From Rubrobacter sp. (GTDB taxonomy: Bacteria; Actinomycetota; Rubrobacteria; Rubrobacterales; Rubrobacteraceae), in assembly GCA_013695335.1 (NCBI GenBank), contig JACDAR010000050.1, positions 1 through 27,394 on the forward strand: a stretch of DNA of 27,394 nucleotides, in the 5' to 3' direction. Both the position numbers and the translations under genes were made by a program. Shown here piece by piece: positions 20,437 to 26,799 of the stretch; the stretch's first letter is position 1, and each line of letters begins with the position of its first letter. Under the pieces are notes generated by a model that did no database searches, was not told the origin of the DNA, and was given only the letters and a program-made list of their open reading frames with translations.

Positions 20437-20452
20437 ATAACGGAGTATTGTA
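20437..20452. repeat. Right copy of the 16-bp direct repeat
   Basis: Identical to 17388-17403. A TGCAG also precedes both copies at the same 13-base distance. Base composition returns to the high-GC background after this point. Confidence 0.85.
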
Positions 20453-20527
20453 CCGGATGCAAAATGGCCCGGTACCTAGGGGGAAGCTGAAGGGAGCCCT
20501 CGCCCGAGAGCCGGACAAAGGGGGACG

Positions 20528-21883
20528 ATGATAGACGAGTCAGTCTTCAAGGCGTATGACATAAGGGGCGTATACCCTGACACCCTGGACGAGGATCTCG
20601 CCAGGGACATCGGGCGGGCCTACGTCAACCACCTCGGACTCTCGGGCTCCAGGGTGATAGTGGCACGCGACATGCGCCTCTCAGGTGAGACGCTGGGGCA
20701 GGCGTTCATCGAGGGCGTGACCCAGGCCGGTGCTGATGTGCTCGACCTCGGGCTGGTCTCCACGGACGCCCTGTACTTCGCTGTCGGGCATCTGGGGGAG
20801 CCTGGTGGGGCCATGATCACGGCCTCCCACAACCCCAAGGAGTACAACGGCTTCAAGCTGTGCCGCGAGGACGCCATAGCCCTCTCCTTGGAGGAAGGGA
20901 TAGGCCAGATCCGGGACCTCATCCTCTCTGGCAAGACCCCTGGCGCCGCGAATTTCCCCGGCTCCGTGGAGGAAGGCGAAATCTCCGAGGACTACGCCGA
21001 ACACTGCCTGGGTTTCATCCAAACAGAGAACCTGCGGCCGCTGAAGATCGTGGTTGACGCAGGCAACGGCATGGCTGGCAAGATGGTTCCGCCCATCTTC
21101 GAGAGGCTGCCGTTGGAGTACATACCCATGTACTTCGAGCTGGACGGCGACTTCCCAAATCATCCACCTAGCCCCATCGAACCAGAGAACACCGAGGCGC
21201 TCCGCAAGCGGGTGGTCGAAGAAGAGGCGGACTTCGGGGTGGCGTTCGACGGTGACGCGGATAGGGTCTTCGTTATAGACGAGAAGGGGGAGGTCGTTTC
21301 GGGCGACCTGCTGGCCACGCTCGTCGCCAAAAGCGTGCTGGAGAAAGAGCCGGGAGCGACCATCGTGTACAGCGCCGTCTGCTCCAAAGCCTTCCCTGAG
21401 CTAGTGGAGCGCGAGGGTGGGACTGCGATCCGCACCAAAGCTGGACATTCCATCATCAAACCCCAGATGCGAAAGCACGACGCAGCTTTTGGGGGCGAGC
21501 ACTCCGGGCACTTCTACTTCAGGGACAACTACTTCGCTGACTCCGGGATCATCGCCATGCTCACGGTCGCCGAACTGGTCTCCAACCAGGAGAAGCCTGT
21601 ATCGGAGCTACTCTCTCCCATAGACCTGTACGTGAGATCAGGGGAGATAAACTCCGAAGTCGATGACCAGGAAGACGTGATGCAGAAGGTCGAGGAACAC
21701 TACACCGAACGCGGCGCTGACAACGTGGACCACCTCGACGGCCTCACCATTGAGTTCAGCGACTGGTGGTTCAACCTCCGCCCTTCAAACACAGAACCGC
21801 TCCTCCGCCTCAACGTCGAAGCCGAAAACCACGAGACCATGGAGCAGAAACGCGACGAGCTGCTCGGCATGATCCGCGGTTAG
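20528..21883 (+). CDS. manB: Phosphomannomutase/phosphoglucomutase
   Basis: 451 residues, the usual size of the alpha-D-phosphohexomutase superfamily. It interconverts hexose 1- and 6-phosphates, feeding GDP-mannose and UDP-glucose synthesis for wall and glycan precursors. The phosphoserine is Ser100 in TASHNPKEYNG, the magnesium loop is DGDADR (241-246), the sugar-specificity loop is GEHSGHFYF (Glu324, Ser326) and the phosphate-binding loop is RPSNTEP (418-424). GEHSGH is typical of enzymes that accept both mannose and glucose phosphates. GGGGG precedes ATG 20528. A strong terminator follows. The gene lies next to the right end of the islet, so its promoter region may have been altered by insertion. 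Confidence 0.95.
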   Translation: MIDESVFKAYDIRGVYPDTLDEDLARDIGRAYVNHLGLSGSRVIVARDMRLSGETLGQAFIEGVTQAGADVLDLGLVSTDALYFAVGHLGEPGGAMITASHNPKEYNGFKLCREDAIALSLEEGIGQIRDLILSGKTPGAANFPGSVEEGEISEDYAEHCLGFIQTENLRPLKIVVDAGNGMAGKMVPPIFERLPLEYIPMYFELDGDFPNHPPSPIEPENTEALRKRVVEEEADFGVAFDGDADRVFVIDEKGEVVSGDLLATLVAKSVLEKEPGATIVYSAVCSKAFPELVEREGGTAIRTKAGHSIIKPQMRKHDAAFGGEHSGHFYFRDNYFADSGIIAMLTVAELVSNQEKPVSELLSPIDLYVRSGEINSEVDDQEDVMQKVEEHYTERGADNVDHLDGLTIEFSDWWFNLRPSNTEPLLRLNVEAENHETMEQKRDELLGMIRG

Positions 21884-21895
21884 AAAGCAACGAGA

Positions 21896-21925
21896 AGACG
21901 CCCCGCTTCAAACAGCGGGGCGTCT
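21896..21925. terminator. Strong terminator between convergent genes
   Basis: A 12-bp perfect stem: AGACGCCCCGCT (21896-21907) pairs with AGCGGGGCGTCT (21914-21925) around TCAAAC. The tail is CTATCATC on the plus strand and lacks a long T-run; the hairpin may serve both phosphomannomutase and the BON gene ending at 21961. Confidence 0.8.
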
Positions 21926-21960
21926 CTATCATCCCTGAAGCCTGGCTTGTAGGCTGAAAC

Positions 21961-22659
21961 CTACTCGACGACCATCAGGTTGCGCACCTCGCGGACGCCT
22001 TCGACGCCAGCGGCGATCTCACTAGCCGCCTCGCGGGCTTCCTCGGAAGAAGCAGGGCCGCGGAGTTCGGCAACGCCATCCGTGACAGCGACGTTGGTTC
22101 GCGGCAGGTCTCTGGTACGCGGGTCTTCCCCAAGGGCCGTTCGGATGCGCTGTTCGGCCTCCTGCTGCTCCTCACCCACCGCATCAGTGCCGGCCTGCTC
22201 GTGGCCCAGCGCGGTTCCCGAACCCCAGGTCTGGCCGCGCTCGGCTGCCGGGCTGCCAGGCTCCGGCGTATGGGAACCCGTGGTGCCGGTGTATGAAGAT
22301 GTCGCGGAGTCGTCCTTGCCTGAGCGCGCGAGCAAAGCCCCCACCGCGAACCCGGCCAGCGCGACGAGCCCGTAGGTCAGATAGCGCCTGCGGGAGGGCT
22401 TGCCGGAATCACGAGCGCCCCGCAGCTTGTGCTTTCCAACGCCCTTTCCGGCCTTCGTGGCGGTTACCGCGCCGCCCTTGAGGGCTTTCCTGCCAACGCG
22501 CGAGGCAACGGCAACCTTGCCAGTACGCACTGCCACCCCGGCCCCGAACCTCAGCGCCCTTCTGCCCGTCGGGGTTCCGACGGCGACTTTGATCGCCTTT
22601 CTGCTCGCCCGTCTGCCGGTCCTCGTGCCGACCGCTGTTTTGGCTACTCTGCGAAGCAC
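21961..22659 (-). CDS. Membrane-anchored BON-domain protein
   Basis: 232 residues from GTG 22659; GGAGG lies seven bases upstream, which rules out the longer frame to 22731. Residues 1-92 are strongly basic and contain related units (AVGTRTGRRASRKA, AVGTPTGRRALRFG, VASRVGRKALKGG). One membrane helix follows (about 93-112, YLTYGLVALAGFAVGALLA), then a Ser, Thr and Gly-rich linker and a C-terminal BON domain. The BON part runs from EAEQRIRTALGEDP through TNVAVTDGVAELRG to GVEGVREVRNLMVVE. BON domains bind membranes or phospholipid and are often stress-related. The basic region may contact nucleic acid or lipid head groups. It is the last gene of the minus-strand cluster. Confidence 0.82.
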   Translation of the reverse strand: MLRRVAKTAVGTRTGRRASRKAIKVAVGTPTGRRALRFGAGVAVRTGKVAVASRVGRKALKGGAVTATKAGKGVGKHKLRGARDSGKPSRRRYLTYGLVALAGFAVGALLARSGKDDSATSSYTGTTGSHTPEPGSPAAERGQTWGSGTALGHEQAGTDAVGEEQQEAEQRIRTALGEDPRTRDLPRTNVAVTDGVAELRGPASSEEAREAASEIAAGVEGVREVRNLMVVE

Positions 22660-22740
22660 AGACAAACCTCCGTGTCTCGATGTCTTTCGGGTAAACGAAA
22701 CTTGTACCCCCGTTCCCAGGGTCGAAAACAAACCCTGGCG

Positions 22741-22966
22741 TTACGGTTGAACCCTCAACTTGTTCTCGATCCCACGCACGCCAGATACCCCACGCACGAG
22801 CGCCTCGATCCCCCTCACGCCGGACGGCCCCGTGCAGCGTGATAATCGACTTGCAAGAACTGACGTTGATGCGCCCCGAACCCCTGAATTGAGGGTTTCT
22901 GCCGAGCGCGCTCCTTACCTCCTGGATGAGCTGGGCGTCGTTCGCTACGGACGGTTCGGGGCCCAA
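22741..22966 (-). pseudogene. Frameshifted BON-domain protein
   Basis: From TTG 22966 (GGGGAG four bases upstream, directly after the previous stop) the frame reads NDAQLIQEVRSALGRNP, then INVSSCKSIITLHGAVRRE, the first two-thirds of a BON domain. Similarity then stops, but resumes one frame over as IEALVRGVSGVRGIENKLRV followed by QP and TAA (22743-22741). The switch lies at a run of five Cs on the plus strand (22810-22814). Removing one base there restores a continuous 74-residue BON protein. It could be a true pseudogene, a base-calling error in a homopolymer, or programmed frameshifting. The rest of the operon looks intact. Confidence 0.75.
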
Positions 22967-22967
22967 G

Positions 22968-23792
22968 CTACTCCCCGTCGCGCAGTATGGGAACCAGGGT
23001 GAGGCGGCGGTAGCGCAACCGGCGTTCGTTCAGCGGCTCCTCGAACTCGGCCTCGCGGGCGGGTTTCACTTCCCCAGCCGCTGCGGCATCCATTAGCGTC
23101 GCAAGATCCTCCCTCTCCGAAGGGGTGAGGCCGGATGCGTCACGCTCCCGCTCCTCGCGCTCGAAGAGACGCGCGCGGCGGGCGAAGGAGAAGAAGAGGC
23201 TGCAAGGCTCGGGACAGGGGATCTCACCACTCCCCCGATCCATCCGCAGCGCCGTCTCATCGTCAACGTCCCACAACGTCCTCTTCAGGCACACATCGTC
23301 TTCGCAGCAAGCCCGAGCCGCGTTCTGTACGCCATCGTCGGAGAGGCGCTGGACCCGCTTGTAGATGCCGCTCTGGCGCGCGGCGTTCTCCCTGTAGCTC
23401 GTGATCTCGAGCCTTCCCCCCCGCTCCAGATACCAGTGGACCACCGCAGCCGGATACAGGTAGTTCATGGCGACGGCTAGCGCCCTGGCGTCCGGGACGC
23501 GCAATATCCAGCCCCGCCGCAGGTTCGGCGCGCTCTTGAGGGGACGATGTTCCCCGGCCTCGGTGAGGCGGGAGATCTCACGCGCCGACCGCGGATCTTC
23601 GTACAATTCGAGATCCCCGGCATCCACATCATCTTTGTGCCGAAGTTCATAGCCGGATTCCCGACCGCGGATAAAAACCTGCGCGAAAACGCGGCCATCC
23701 TGGGTTTCATCCACCCACGCGGCGAAAGCCTGTCGGGAAGCTGCTGCGGCGTTCCCGACGGATTCAGAGGAGCTAGCGGGCGCTCGGGACAA
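22968..23792 (-). CDS. DR2241-like Fe-S protein associated with CbiX
   Basis: 274 residues from TTG 23792. A mixed N-terminal domain (AFAAWVDETQDGRVFAQVFIR, LYEDPRSAREISRLTE, VAMNYLYPAAVVHWYLERGG) is followed by a cysteine cluster: Cys162, Cys163 and Cys168 (ARACCEDDVCLK), then Cys193 and Cys197 (IPCPEPCSLFF). These could hold a 4Fe-4S centre. The pattern matches what I recall of the Deinococcus DR2241 family, where such a domain accompanies a CbiX-type chelatase domain. It overlaps the cbiX stop by 20 bases, and the two products probably form a complex. The start is uncertain. Function is inferred from context. Confidence 0.7.
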   Translation of the reverse strand: MSRAPASSSESVGNAAAASRQAFAAWVDETQDGRVFAQVFIRGRESGYELRHKDDVDAGDLELYEDPRSAREISRLTEAGEHRPLKSAPNLRRGWILRVPDARALAVAMNYLYPAAVVHWYLERGGRLEITSYRENAARQSGIYKRVQRLSDDGVQNAARACCEDDVCLKRTLWDVDDETALRMDRGSGEIPCPEPCSLFFSFARRARLFEREERERDASGLTPSEREDLATLMDAAAAGEVKPAREAEFEEPLNERRLRYRRLTLVPILRDGE

Positions 23793-24549
23793 CCTCGGCC
23801 TCGGCGTTACTCAGGGTGTCGCGGGCGCGGGCGGCTATGAGGCCGGCCATCGAGGGGTGGGTGCCGACCGGGGCGCCGTAGAAGATGGTCCGATCCTCGC
23901 GTTCGGTTACCTCTCCCGTGAGGCCGAGGTCTTCAGGGATGGTCTCGCGGGTGTGCCAGCCTTCGGCTATGAATACTGGAAGCAGGATCACGTTTTCCGC
24001 CTCCACGCCAGCGACTACCTCACCAACCTCGGGTTCTTGATCCAGAAACGCCTCGGCCACGAGGTCGAAGATGCCACGTTCCCTGATACGTTCGGCGTTC
24101 AGGTAGATCACACCTCCGGAGCTCTTGTTGAGATCCGTCCCATGCCCGAGAAGCACGAGCGCCGTTCTCCCCGGACGCTTCTCCTTGCCGCGCATCAGAT
24201 CCTCCGCGCGCTCCAGAATAACTTCCTCCATCTGCCCGAACGTGCCGAGCGGCCCGGAATATCGAACTATCTTTCCGCCCTTTTTCGTGACCGAACCTTC
24301 GAGCCCAAGCTCACGCGGTATGACCTGCTGCGTGAAGTACCCTTCGGAGATGAAGGCTGGTACCACGCACACGTCGTCTGACTCCACGGTATCGAGGACG
24401 TGACGCATGGATGGTTCTTCCTTCCAGAAACATTCGACCACCTCGTCAAACTCACCTGACTCCCGGATACGCGCGGCGTGTTCGTAGACGGGCCAGCTGG
24501 AATCACCGTTCAGGTGTGAGCCATGACCCACTATCACCAGCGCCCTCAC
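23773..24549 (-). CDS. cbiX: Sirohydrochlorin chelatase, two-domain CbiX type
   Basis: 258 residues holding two copies of the chelatase fold. Copy one begins LVIVGHGSHLNG with His9, copy two ALVLLGHGTDLNKSS with His136; each is followed by the conserved PAFISEGYFT / PVFIAEGWHT block. Class II chelatases of this type insert cobalt or ferrous iron into sirohydrochlorin on the way to cobalamin or siroheme. The start is GTG 24549 with GGAGGT nine bases upstream; the frame to 24570 lacks a ribosome site before its ATG. The next gene encodes a likely Fe-S partner and overlaps the stop. No other cobalamin or siroheme gene is in the window, so the metal is undetermined. Confidence 0.9.
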   Translation of the reverse strand: MRALVIVGHGSHLNGDSSWPVYEHAARIRESGEFDEVVECFWKEEPSMRHVLDTVESDDVCVVPAFISEGYFTQQVIPRELGLEGSVTKKGGKIVRYSGPLGTFGQMEEVILERAEDLMRGKEKRPGRTALVLLGHGTDLNKSSGGVIYLNAERIRERGIFDLVAEAFLDQEPEVGEVVAGVEAENVILLPVFIAEGWHTRETIPEDLGLTGEVTEREDRTIFYGAPVGTHPSMAGLIAARARDTLSNAEAEVVPSAR

Positions 24550-24650
24550 GACCTCCGTACCTCCATCCACGCATCCAGATTCATGGGGATGATTCTACCC
24601 CAGCCCATCAGCGCCGAAGCGAAGGCTCTCACGGCGGGGCCGCGGGGAGA

Positions 24651-25547
24651 TCATCTTCCCCGATTGCCGCCATTGGCGGGGGGAAGGCGGTGGCCAAGGG
24701 CTTCGGGCCCATGTTCCACGGCGACGAGAAATGCTGCGGCCAGCACTACAGGCTCCGTGGCCGTGGGCGCGAGACGCTGGTCGGCGCGCAGCAGGCCGTC
24801 GAGGTTGGCGATGGCCTGAATACCCCGCCGCGACCTGACGCCGCCAGACTTCAGCACCCCGTTCGCCATGCGCGAGACATCCTCGGCCTCCCGGCTCCCG
24901 GCCCTCGCTGCCACGTCGAGGTCTGGAACCTCGGCGAGTACCTCCAGATATGACTGAACTATCGCCCCCCTGGCGGATTCCGAGCGCGAGAGGGCGGTGA
25001 GGAGGGCCGGCCTGGCTAACTGACGTGTGATCTCGTAGTCGCGGGCGTATTCGCGGGCCAGCGGGTCGCGGGCTGCGGCGAAGCGCATGGCGTCCCTTAG
25101 CGTCGCATCCTGGCCAGCGCCTAGCGCAACCCGGAGCGACGACACGAGCGGCCCCGTGTCCCCGGCGGCGTCGAAAGCCCTGACGAAGTAAAGGATCTCA
25201 TCGTGCCCGAGACCCCTGAGCACCCGCACGGATGGCTCCCCGAGGACGGCAGCCCTCGAAAGCGCAGCCAGATATCCCGCGCCGCGAACGTCGGCGTAGC
25301 CTGTGAGCGCCAGCGAGGATATCGCGGCCTCGAGCACGGTCTCGCCCACGCTCCGACGGGCGGCCCCGGCGATGGCGTCCCGAGCGGCGACGGCTGAGAG
25401 AATCCGTCCCTCGTGGGCCACGGGCCCGTCCAGATAGCGGGAGCCGATGCCTGGCGTCGGGGCGCTGTATACGAGGGTCAGGGCGGTCGCCGCGCAGGCG
25501 CCTACCCGATGTTCGGGTACTGGGACGGGACCTTCTGGCCTTTGCAT
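24651..25547 (-). CDS. CitG-like protein (triphosphoribosyl-dephospho-CoA synthase family), divergent
   Basis: 298 residues from ATG 25547 with GGAG eight bases upstream. The N-terminal ALTLVYSAPTPGIGSRYLDG corresponds to the family's APKPG block. The C-terminal IVQSYLEVLAEVPDLDVAARAGSREAEDVSR and the RLAPTATEPVVLAAAFLVAVE end match the family blocks AxxQTYLEVLAEVPDTLIARKxG and LNPGTTADLVAAALFVAL. Several family-defining residues differ (DLDVAARAG for DTLIARKAG, LAPTATEP for LNPGTTAD). True CitG proteins make the prosthetic group of citrate lyase or malonate decarboxylase, but no lyase or decarboxylase gene is seen here. It may have another nucleotide-transfer role. It is co-transcribed with the peroxiredoxin. 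Confidence 0.6.
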   Translation of the reverse strand: MQRPEGPVPVPEHRVGACAATALTLVYSAPTPGIGSRYLDGPVAHEGRILSAVAARDAIAGAARRSVGETVLEAAISSLALTGYADVRGAGYLAALSRAAVLGEPSVRVLRGLGHDEILYFVRAFDAAGDTGPLVSSLRVALGAGQDATLRDAMRFAAARDPLAREYARDYEITRQLARPALLTALSRSESARGAIVQSYLEVLAEVPDLDVAARAGSREAEDVSRMANGVLKSGGVRSRRGIQAIANLDGLLRADQRLAPTATEPVVLAAAFLVAVEHGPEALGHRLPPANGGNRGR

Positions 25548-25557
25548 TCAGTATCTC

Positions 25558-26016
25558 CTAAATGGCTTTCTCCAGATCCTCCAGGACTACCTCCAGTTCC
25601 GGCTGATCCTTCGTCGAAGCCTCTACTTTCTTGGCCCGGATCACACCGTCCCTGTCTATGATGAAGTACGCCCGCTCCGGAAAGCCGTTCTCGTGCCTGA
25701 CACCGTAGCTGTCCACCGCATCCCTTTCGAGATCCGAGAGCAGCGGAAACCCGATGCCCCGCTCCTCGGCCCACGCGCGGTGCGACCACGGCGTATCCGC
25801 GCTGATCGCCAACACCCTCGCCCCCTTCTCCTCGAAACGTCCGATCTCAGCCTGCACCTGACCCATCTGATCCGTACAGACGCTCGACCAGTCGCCAGGA
25901 TAGAAGAACAGCACCACAGGCCCATTCCCCGTCACGTCCCCCAGCGAGACCTTCTCATCCCAGCTATCGGAGGGCAACGTGAAATCCGGGGCCTTCTCTC
26001 CAACTTCAGCAGGCAT
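25558..26016 (-). CDS. Peroxiredoxin, one-Cys AhpE/BCP type
   Basis: 152 residues from ATG 26016, with GGGAGGT four bases upstream. The peroxidatic cysteine is Cys47 in FFYPGDWSSVCTDQM, the P-x-x-x-S-x-x-C site of the AhpC/TSA family. There is no second cysteine anywhere in the protein, so it must be a one-Cys enzyme regenerated by a thiol partner. The EERGIGFPLLSD and AYFIIDRDGVIR blocks resemble mycobacterial AhpE. It reduces hydrogen peroxide and organic or lipid peroxides. It heads a two-gene operon with the CitG-like gene. A -10 TAGAAT is seen on the minus strand at 26103-26098. Confidence 0.93.
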   Translation of the reverse strand: MPAEVGEKAPDFTLPSDSWDEKVSLGDVTGNGPVVLFFYPGDWSSVCTDQMGQVQAEIGRFEEKGARVLAISADTPWSHRAWAEERGIGFPLLSDLERDAVDSYGVRHENGFPERAYFIIDRDGVIRAKKVEASTKDQPELEVVLEDLEKAI

Positions 26017-26097
26017 GATTACCTCCCATCGTAGCCAGTATTCCCCGTGCAACAATGGCCGCCCCGTCTCGTTGACGCAGGGTGACCACGGCCCCCG

Positions 26098-26103
26098 ATT
26101 CTA
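26098..26103 (-). promoter_or_regulatory. -10 element of the peroxiredoxin operon
   Basis: TAGAAT on the minus strand, preceded 16 bases upstream by a TGTAAC that is only a weak -35. It implies a leader of roughly 75 bases before ATG 26016. Confidence 0.4.
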
Positions 26104-26120
26104 CCCGCGAGCCGTCCCGG

Positions 26121-26150
26121 TTACAGGCCAGGCCGCCAAACGGTTAATAT
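26121..26150 (+). promoter_or_regulatory. Promoter of the DUF1684 gene (near-leaderless)
   Basis: TTACAG (26121-26126), 18 bases, TAATAT (26145-26150), then ten bases to ATG 26161 with no ribosome site. Transcription should start at or just before the start codon. Confidence 0.55.
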
Positions 26151-26160
26151 ATGCGGCGTT

Positions 26161-26799
26161 ATGGAACACGCGCCAAGCTACGAACAACTTCTGGATTACA
26201 GGCGCTCCGTCTCGGAGATGTACGCCCGGACCCGAGACGCTGACGTTGACCCAGCGGCCCGCGGCGAACGGTTCCGCCGGGAGCGGGATGGGCTTTTCCG
26301 TCGGCATCCGCAATCGCCGCTCTCGCAGGAAGCGCTTGACCAATTCGGTGGACCGCGCTACTTCGACTACGACCCCGCGCTCCGGCACGCCCTGGCGGTT
26401 GACCACGACGTGGAGCCAGGGGAGATCGAAGTCCAGCTTCAAGAAGACGGGCTCGTGCGGCTCAGGCGGTTCGGGAAAGTCCGGTTCCCCGTAGACGACA
26501 CGGAGGCTGAACTATCGCTGTTCTGGGTCTCCGGGTACGGGGGCGGGATTCTGCTCCCTTTCCGGGACGCGACCTGTGGAACCGAGACGTACGGCGGCGG
26601 CCGGTACGTGCTCGACACCATCAAGCACGCCGACCTCGGCTCCGAGGATGGGCGACTGGTCGTTGACTTCAACTTCGCGTACAACCCATCGTGCGCCTAC
26701 GATGCCCGCTGGCACTGTCCCCTCGCGCCGCCCGAGAACCACCTGCCGGTGGAGATACGGGCTGGCGAAAAATCCTACCCTGGCGGAGAAAAACTTTGA
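26161..26799 (+). CDS. DUF1684 domain protein
   Basis: 212 residues. The helical N-terminus (YEQLLDYRRSVSEMYA) carries the RERDGLFRRHPQSPLS block. The domain signature follows: ALAVDHDV, FWVSGYGGGILLPFRDAT, ETYGGGRYVLDT and the strongly conserved end DFNFAYNPSCAYDARWHCPL plus PPENHLPVEIRAGE. The family is widespread and its function unknown. Cysteines and tyrosines near the C-terminus are invariant-looking. Its stop overlaps the start of the ligase gene as TTGA, so the two are coupled. Confidence 0.9.
   Translation: MEHAPSYEQLLDYRRSVSEMYARTRDADVDPAARGERFRRERDGLFRRHPQSPLSQEALDQFGGPRYFDYDPALRHALAVDHDVEPGEIEVQLQEDGLVRLRRFGKVRFPVDDTEAELSLFWVSGYGGGILLPFRDATCGTETYGGGRYVLDTIKHADLGSEDGRLVVDFNFAYNPSCAYDARWHCPLAPPENHLPVEIRAGEKSYPGGEKL

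Larger units (their letters stand above)
17388..20452. mobile_element. Putative acquired islet carrying a STAND-TPR ATPase
   Basis: The interval between the two 16-bp repeats is 3,049 bases from repeat start to repeat start. It has visibly lower GC than its flanks: hand counts of single 60-base lines give 38% at 17881 and 55% at 19141, against 65% at 21181. It holds one long gene and structured noncoding ends. No integrase, transposase or terminal inverted repeat is visible, so it is not a simple insertion sequence. The repeats could be attachment-site halves or a long target duplication. Mobility is an inference. Confidence 0.45.
20066..20527. other. Gene-poor 462-base stretch rich in palindromes
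   Basis: No convincing gene. From left to right it holds a hairpin after the STAND stop (20070-20084), an inverted repeat at 20154-20170, two abutting palindromes (20196-20211 and 20212-20241), a CGCAA/TTGCG pair (20246-20261), the right copy of the 16-bp repeat (20437-20452), and a GTACCGG/CCGGTAC pair (20450-20456/20469-20475) in the leader of the phosphomannomutase gene. Bases 20270-20430 show no further symmetry that I can see. Confidence 0.6.

Noticed and set aside
20453..20527. Riboswitch in the phosphomannomutase leader
   Set aside because: A GTACCGG/CCGGTAC stem and purine-rich bulges are present, but no known riboswitch core could be matched by eye.
20153..20531. Small open frames in the palindrome-rich gap
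   Set aside because: They are short, overlap each other on both strands and lack ribosome sites; the palindromes explain the sequence better.
22409..22966. A single 185-residue protein joining the BON start to sequence opposite the next gene's basic region
   Set aside because: The BON domain continues in another frame. The tail beyond the frameshift is Arg and Gly-rich out-of-frame sequence over the downstream BON gene.
24571..24650. Terminator between the CitG-like and cbiX genes
   Set aside because: GGGGAGATCATCTTCCCC at 24643-24660 gives only a five- to six-pair stem with mismatches and no T-run, too weak to call.
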